Source: Cryptomeria japonica
Taxonomy: Eukaryota > Streptophyta > Pinopsida > Cupressales > Cupressaceae
Direction of reading: 5' to 3'
Length of the DNA: 64,000 bases
NCBI RefSeq assembly: GCF_030272615.1
Contig: NC_081414.1
Span: 657,958,292 to 658,022,291 of the forward strand
The notes beneath the pieces are model-generated. The model was not told the DNA's origin. It searched no databases and saw only the letters and a list, made by a program, of their open reading frames with translations. Made by a program: the position numbers and the translations under genes. Of this stretch, positions 59,167 through 64,000 are shown one piece after another (the stretch's first letter is position 1; every line of letters begins with the position of its first letter).

Positions 59167-59960
59167 TGTAGACACTCAAAATTGTCATGTCTAATTAAAT
59201 AAATATTTTATTTATTTAATTATCTAAGCCTAATTCTTCTATTAATTAAATAAATTTTTATTTATTTAATTAATTCATTTATCCTCTTCTAGCCTTATTT
59301 CTCATTTAAATAAATACATTTATTTATTTAAATTATCCTTTTCCTAAATTAAATAAATATTTTATTTATTTAACTATCCCACTTCTTCTATTAATTAAAT
59401 AAATCCTTATTTATTTAATTAATTCATTAGCCTTTTCTACACATGACACATGTCATTCATCTCTTAATTCCTACACTACCTACCTCTTTCATTATTTTGG
59501 TATTTCTTATACCTACCCTCTAATCCTAGCCGACCTCTCTTTTCACACCTCTCAATCTTAACCCTCCATTTCATATTGTGTCTTCTATTTAAGGAGATGC
59601 TTTCTTCATTGTCAAACCCTAATGCCCTAATGACTTACCCTAATCACTCATGCTAATGATCTTCCATGCAATTTGCTACATTGGCAACCACATTCCGTTC
59701 TTTATTGAGCTCTTGTGCATACAAAAATCTGAGAGCAAATATATCAAGCAAGATCAATGGAGATAGGAAGAATGGAGATCAAAACCCTATTGGACATGTG
59801 ATGGTATAATCTTTGTGATTTTGAGTTATTTTGCATTGTCTTAGGTTATCTTCATATGTTATGGTGGATCTTTGTTCATTGTTAGGCTAGGGTTTGGTGG
59901 TTGAATCCATTTTAGTCTTTCAATATTGTTGTTATTTGTTATCCATTTTCACCATATACA
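59167..59960 (+). repeat. Element E 5' LTR
   Basis: 794 bp, TGTAGACACT to ACCATATACA. The first 260 bp contain five AT-rich palindromes of the form ATTAAATAAATA...TATTTATTTAAT. Promoter-like features lie around TTCTATTTAAGGAGAT (59583-59598), the counterpart of TATATAAGGAGA in element B. Confidence 0.92.
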
Positions 59961-59963
59961 TTT

Positions 59964-59983
59964 TGGCATGCCCGGTGGGACTC
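59964..59983 (+). promoter_or_regulatory. Element E primer-binding site
   Basis: TGGCATGCCCGGTGGGACTC, three bases after the LTR. It starts with the TGG that pairs with a tRNA CCA end. I cannot name the tRNA with confidence. Confidence 0.75.
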
Positions 59984-60071
59984 TTGTCCCTTTGCATTTA
60001 ACATTTTGTTGCAGATTTTGCATTTTTGAAGTTGCAGATCGGATGATTTTGATGACATTTTAGATTTTTTC

Positions 60072-60308
60072 CGCGTCTGCGAGCGTTCAGATCGCGTTTT
60101 TGTGTTTCAGAGGCGTCTGTGATATCGTTAATCGCGCCTGTGTTTTTGCCGATTTTTATTTTTTGCAGGTTTCTGGAATCGCGTCTGAGAGTTTTAATCG
60201 CGTCTGTGACTGATCTTATCGCGTCTGTGTTCGGGAGGTGCGTCTGTGACCTTGGACCGCATCTGTGTAGTTCAGACGCGTCTGTGTCTGGTATAAAGGC
60301 GTCTGTGC
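60072..60308 (+). repeat. CGCGTCTGTG array, LTR-proximal block of element E leader
   Basis: About eleven copies in 237 bp: CGCGTCTGCG, GGCGTCTGTG, CGCGCCTGTG, CGCGTCTGAG, three perfect CGCGTCTGTG, TGCGTCTGTG, CGCATCTGTG and others, spaced about 15-35 nt by AT-rich filler. CpG is strikingly concentrated in the motif compared with the surrounding DNA. Confidence 0.88.
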
Positions 60309-60539
60309 TTTCTGTTTTGCAAATTTTTCAAGAGTCTTTGATTCGGGTTTTCAGATTTTGTACTTAGGGTTTCAGATCTGGTTATTTTCGGCTAACCTTT
60401 GCAGATCTAGCTAACCTGGTTTGTGCAGCTTGCTTTGGAGGCAAATACGTTTTGTTGAAGGCCCCTTTTCACAAAGTCTTTTTGGGTTTTCTAAAATTTA
60501 CCTAACTTGTGTGCTTGCAGGAAGGGGTTATCATTTGAA

Positions 60540-61280
60540 ACAACCCAAACTACTAACAATTTTGTTGCAGGGCCTTAGCTAGGGTTTTGTAATTTTTATT
60601 GTGTGCCTTGTTTCATAGCTTAGCAAACACTTCAATTAGTGCACTAAAATTGAATCATTGTCTTTTGTGTCTTGAGCAATAGGCTCTTTTTGTTTACTCT
60701 TTAGAGGGCCTGTCTTCTCGTGTGGTCATTAGGACTACTAGTGAGAAGAGAACGACCCAAGTGGTAGCAAAAGAAAAGCCATCTTCTTCCAAGCCACTAT
60801 AATCAAATGTATTCATGGTGAAAACTATGAATAACGTGTGCTAATTAGTTCATACCGACACTATGTCTCCCCATAAACCCGTTTGATCAAATTTATTTGA
60901 TCATTTGTAGGGCGTAACCCCTACCGGCTGGGAGCCTTCTGTATTTACAGAGCTGAAAGTGCCGCATGTATGGCCACACGAGCGGATGCCCTTACTAGCA
61001 CCATTTTGTTTTAGATGCCCAAATCCTTCTAGTTGTTGAGGCAGGAGGTCGGACCTCTGGTAGCGGCCCACACACATACGGTTCTTAGTAGAGATACAAA
61101 GTTCGCCATGGGGAGTTTTCATGGGGACTGATGCTTGGCTGACCCGAGAAGTGAGTGCCGAGGGTGGAGCCAGTGAGGTCAAGCATCTAAGTATCCGCTC
61201 TGAATAGCGTAGCCTCGGGGGTAAAACCCCATGTGGGATCAACAACTATTGTCCTGGCCAGCCATAAGAATTGTGCTTGA
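60540..61280 (+). other. Conserved leader block of element E
   Basis: A GC-richer region nearly identical to 33690-34430 (minus) of element B, including GGGCGTAACCCCTACCGGCT and GGGGTAAAACCCCATGTGGG. In the 345 nt at 60901-61245 there are 13 differences, 10 of which are C to T or G to A from E to B. The reverse-strand frame here shows no third-position bias (4, 4 and 5 changes at positions 1, 2 and 3) and has a stop in B, so it is not protein-coding. Possible roles are RNA packaging, dimerisation or translation control. Confidence 0.7.
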
Positions 61281-61518
61281 CTTATGCTAAACACTCAAAC
61301 ATTCAAAACAAAACAGCAAAACATTGTGTCTTTTGTGTCTTCAAGTGTATGCAAAAACTTTTTACATCAAACAACACACTTTTTGGAGTCTAAACAGTCT
61401 GCAAACATTGGGTCATCAACACTGTGTCCTCTTGTCACGAAAAACAGTCGAAAAAAATCAGATTTGGTCACAGCAAAACAAATTCACAGATAGGAAAGAT
61501 TGCACTAAGGTTACAGAA

Positions 61519-61783
61519 ACGCGTCTGTGTCTGTTAAAACCGTCTGTGAAGTATAGAATAGCGTCTGTGTTTTTATCAGCGTCTGTGTCGAACAGAGACA
61601 CGTCTGTGTCTGGGAATCGCGTCTGTGAAGTATACAGGCGCGTCTGTGTCCACAATTGCAAAAAAAAACTGTTACAGTCCCAGCAAACATCAACAGGAAA
61701 ATCTCAGAATCACGTCTGCGTCAAACAGAGTAGCGTCTGTGTCTTGAAACCGCGTCTGTGAAGTATACAGAGGCGTCTGTGTC
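61519..61783 (+). repeat. CGCGTCTGTG array, gag-proximal block of element E leader
   Basis: About eleven copies, including CGCGTCTGTG, AGCGTCTGTG, CACGTCTGTG and CACGTCTGCG. Some copies are followed by the repeated phrase AAGTATA(CAG), so larger units were duplicated. It is separated from the first block by 1.2 kb. Confidence 0.88.
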
Positions 61784-61929
61784 AGGATTTGAAAAACTTT
61801 AACAGTCAAGCAAACAAAGAAAATCAGTTTCGGCATACTTGAGCTTCCTAGGTTGTCTCTTCAGGTTTCATCTAGCATTCAGCCTGTTCTAAGGTCTTAC
61901 ACAGTCCATCATTGCTTCATACCTCATTT

Positions 61930-62273
61930 TACATTCATACTTGTCTAAACTTGAGTCAAAAGGTCACTTGCTTGTCCTCATCATACTTTGTCAACACACT
62001 ACATACTACTACACTTTGCTAAGTGGTCCCTCATCAAGGTTTCTTACCTTTGGGTCTCATTTGGTCTTACTTAGAGTCAAGGTCAGCTTACCTCATCAAG
62101 AGAAACTATCCTCTCTTTGGAAGTCACACCTACTCTACTACATACATATTTGGTCTTACACTTTGGACATTGCAAGTAAACTTCAGATTCATTTACATTC
62201 CATACAACTCTTGGTCTTCCATACTCTTGTCATTTTCGTCTAGTCTCCCACATATTGGTCTAACATCTAGTTC
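61930..62273 (+). other. Conserved pre-gag leader block of element E
   Basis: Closely matches 32733-33075 (minus) of element B, for example AAGTGGTCCCTCATCAAGG and TCACTTG near its start. A 100-codon frame opening with TTG (61941-62243) exists in both elements, but the changes are not concentrated at third positions. I treat it as noncoding leader. Confidence 0.6.
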
Positions 62274-64000
62274 ATGGTTGAAACCCGTCTTCAAAAATCT
62301 AGGAGAAAAGCTAAAGAAGCTCAAGGGTCCGTAAACATGAGTTCTTATGAGTATGACAATGATGTATTCTACAATCCTAAGCACACTACATTACCAGACA
62401 TGAATGTTTATAGACACAATCCAAATGTGGAAAGCGCAAACGCTATACACAACGCTACACACAATGATAATGTGGACAATTCTTCAATACTATCAGCAGA
62501 CATACAAGAATCTATAATGGATCCTCAATTCAATAGATTGGTTGAAGAGATAATGAGGAGAGATCGTCAATACTTTCTAAACATGATGGCACAAAGTGGA
62601 GCCAAAATACCGCATGATTTTGACTTATCTCAACTTATGGAAAATAGACCTTCACAACAAACTCAACATAACATGGATCAAAGGAGACCAAATAGTGGAG
62701 GACCCAATAATATGATGTCGGAGTCACCATCAGTTTTGCTTCAAAAACCAGCAATCCCACATACACAAGCTCAAATATATGATACTTACACCCAAAGACC
62801 ATCATGGAGGCCTTATGTTCAAAAACATGCTCAAGATATGGGTCAATTAAGACAAGTGGATACACAAGGACATCCTCAAAATTTTGACACAAGGAGACCT
62901 CATGTCAAAATTGGGGGCAGCACAATGGAAAATGAAAGGCCTATTGAATATGGTTTATATACACAAAACAGATATGGGGTCCCTCAACAAGAAATTATGC
63001 CAAGTGCTCCATATATGTCGCAACAATATAGACCTCCATATGGACATGTCTACGATCAGTATCATCCATATATGCAACAAGTTCCTCCTCAAATGGGTGT
63101 TTCAAACATGGGACATGCTACAAGAAATCCATCTCCTCCCAAAAATAATTTGGAGCAACAAATTAGAGATCTACAAAAGAAAGTGGAAGACATGGGCACA
63201 TCAAAACCTACATACACTATGAGAGATATATGCCCTTATCCCTTTGATAAGAGCATTCCAATGCCTCCGTTTCCTCCACACTTTGCAACGCCAAAATTTG
63301 ACAAATATAGAGGGAGAGGAGACCCCAAGGCACATATAAGACAATTCTTCACAGCTTGCATTGAGGTAGCCGCAGAAGAAACATACTTAATGAGGTTGTT
63401 CCCACAGAGCTTAGGAGATCAAGCGATGGAATGGTTTTCTCAATTACCTCCCGGTATTAAGTCATGGGGCGACTTGGTAGAGGCATTCATTCAACATTTC
63501 TCTTACAACATTGAAACAGATGTCTCAGTTACTACCTTGTGCAATACTAAACAAAAGGAAGGAGAATCTTTTGCGTCATTTTTACAAAGATGGAGAAACT
63601 TAGCTAGCAGATGCTCTTGTGAAATCCCGCAGAAACAAATGGTGGAGATGTTCACACAAAATGTTAACAAGGCTATTGGCTATGATCTCAGAAAAGCTTG
63701 TTTGTCTACATTCAAGGATGTCATTGAAAAGGGCCTAGCAACAGAAAGAGTCTTAATTGAACAAGGAGTTATCAAACTATTCAAAGAAAACAAAGAGGAC
63801 TTCAAAGGAAAGGACAAACCAAAATTTTGGAACAAGAACAAGAACACAGTTAATGATGGTGTTGTTGATGCCAACACAGTGAGACCAAAGTTCGTCTTTT
63901 CTAGATCAAGTTCTACCAACAATCAAGTGAACAATCAAACAACTTCTAAACCACGAAGGAAGTACACTCCATTGGGAGAACCACTTGAATCAGTATTCAA
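62274..64000 (+). CDS. gag: Element E gag (intact as far as visible, 3' end outside window)
   Basis: ATG at 62274, two codons after an in-frame TAG, opens a frame that stays open for about 575 codons to the window edge. It starts MVETRLQKSRRKAKEAQ, like element B gag. The N-terminal third is rich in Asn, Gln and Pro and includes EEIMRRDRQYFLNMMA. A short coiled-coil-like stretch reads NNLEQQIRDLQKKVEDMG. The capsid-like region has FDKYRGRGDPKAHIRQFF, then WFSQLPPGIKSWGDLVEAF and FLQRWRNLASRCSCEIPQ. The end reached, YTPLGEPLESVF, is the segment that in B immediately precedes the zinc knuckle. In B the same frame continues into pol. In one 126-nt sample of the capsid region, 20 positions differ from B, 15 of them at third codon positions, which indicates past selection on the protein. 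Confidence 0.93.
   Translation, partial: MVETRLQKSRRKAKEAQGSVNMSSYEYDNDVFYNPKHTTLPDMNVYRHNPNVESANAIHNATHNDNVDNSSILSADIQESIMDPQFNRLVEEIMRRDRQYFLNMMAQSGAKIPHDFDLSQLMENRPSQQTQHNMDQRRPNSGGPNNMMSESPSVLLQKPAIPHTQAQIYDTYTQRPSWRPYVQKHAQDMGQLRQVDTQGHPQNFDTRRPHVKIGGSTMENERPIEYGLYTQNRYGVPQQEIMPSAPYMSQQYRPPYGHVYDQYHPYMQQVPPQMGVSNMGHATRNPSPPKNNLEQQIRDLQKKVEDMGTSKPTYTMRDICPYPFDKSIPMPPFPPHFATPKFDKYRGRGDPKAHIRQFFTACIEVAAEETYLMRLFPQSLGDQAMEWFSQLPPGIKSWGDLVEAFIQHFSYNIETDVSVTTLCNTKQKEGESFASFLQRWRNLASRCSCEIPQKQMVEMFTQNVNKAIGYDLRKACLSTFKDVIEKGLATERVLIEQGVIKLFKENKEDFKGKDKPKFWNKNKNTVNDGVVDANTVRPKFVFSRSSSTNNQVNNQTTSKPRRKYTPLGEPLESVF

Larger units (their letters stand above)
59167..64000 (+). mobile_element. Element E: Tat-lineage gypsy element, 5' part (partial)
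   Basis: LTR, primer site, 2.3 kb leader and the start of gag, all in plus orientation and homologous to element B. It runs off the right edge, so pol and the 3' LTR are not visible. Unlike every other element here, its visible coding sequence has no stop or frameshift, so it may be the youngest insertion in the window. Confidence 0.93.

Noticed and set aside
60901-61245. 114-codon minus-strand frame in the element E leader, also present in element B (33706-34047)
   Set aside because: Substitutions fall evenly on codon positions (4, 4, 5), it starts with TTG and B has an in-frame stop. Conservation is at the nucleotide level.
61941-62243. 100-codon frame just before gag, conserved in B
   Set aside because: Starts with TTG. 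Changes between B and E are not concentrated at third positions, and a second overlapping frame is equally open.

Overview
The window looks like intergenic DNA from a seed plant with a large, retrotransposon-dominated nuclear genome. A conifer or other gymnosperm is plausible, but the sequence alone does not fix the species. The evidence is plant-type Ty3/gypsy and Ty1/copia LTR elements, initiator-Met-type primer sites, a plant-mobile-domain (PMD) gene carried by a retroelement, and a plant BTB/POZ pseudogene pair. I see no rRNA, tRNA, CRISPR or intact host gene. Almost all coding sequence is retroelement, and most of it is decayed.

Layout. 1-1070: 3' end of a copia element with its LTR. 1071-2149: truncated LTR of a second copia-like family. 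2150-3312: copy 1 of an unclassified dispersed repeat. 5670-12440: large imperfect inverted duplication whose arms carry convergent BTB/POZ pseudogenes, with tandem repeats in the right arm. 13228-35911: element A, a gypsy element with gag and protease remnants but no reverse transcriptase, flanked by perfect GAGAG duplications. Element B (19885-35749, minus strand) is nested in A's 3' LTR. It is a Tat-lineage gypsy element whose gag-pol lies in one frame and which carries a second RNase H, a G-patch-like motif and an antisense, apparently spliced PMD gene. 35937-37375 and 39040-39169/57580-58850: further copies of the dispersed repeat. 39170-57579: element F, with LTRs of about 3.9 kb around an internal region of only 1.75 kb that encodes gag alone. 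F's 5' LTR is split by copia element C (41267-48688) and by a solo LTR (49778-51263, perfect CATTA duplications). 59167-64000: element E, a relative of B entering from the right, with an uninterrupted gag frame that runs off the window.

Relative order of insertion is readable: dispersed repeat, then A, then B; and dispersed repeat, then F, then C and the solo LTR. Decay is mainly C-to-T/G-to-A, as expected for methylated, silenced transposons.

The least expected signals are: (1) twelve small hairpins with compensatory stem changes in the putative intron of B's antisense gene; (2) arrays of a CGCGTCTGTG-like motif in the leaders of B and E and, in the opposite orientation, in that intron, so the element's own RNA could pair end to end; (3) a similar GCGCTA-type array in F's LTR; (4) an LTR-leader block far better conserved between B and E than their gag genes; (5) the inverted BTB duplication.
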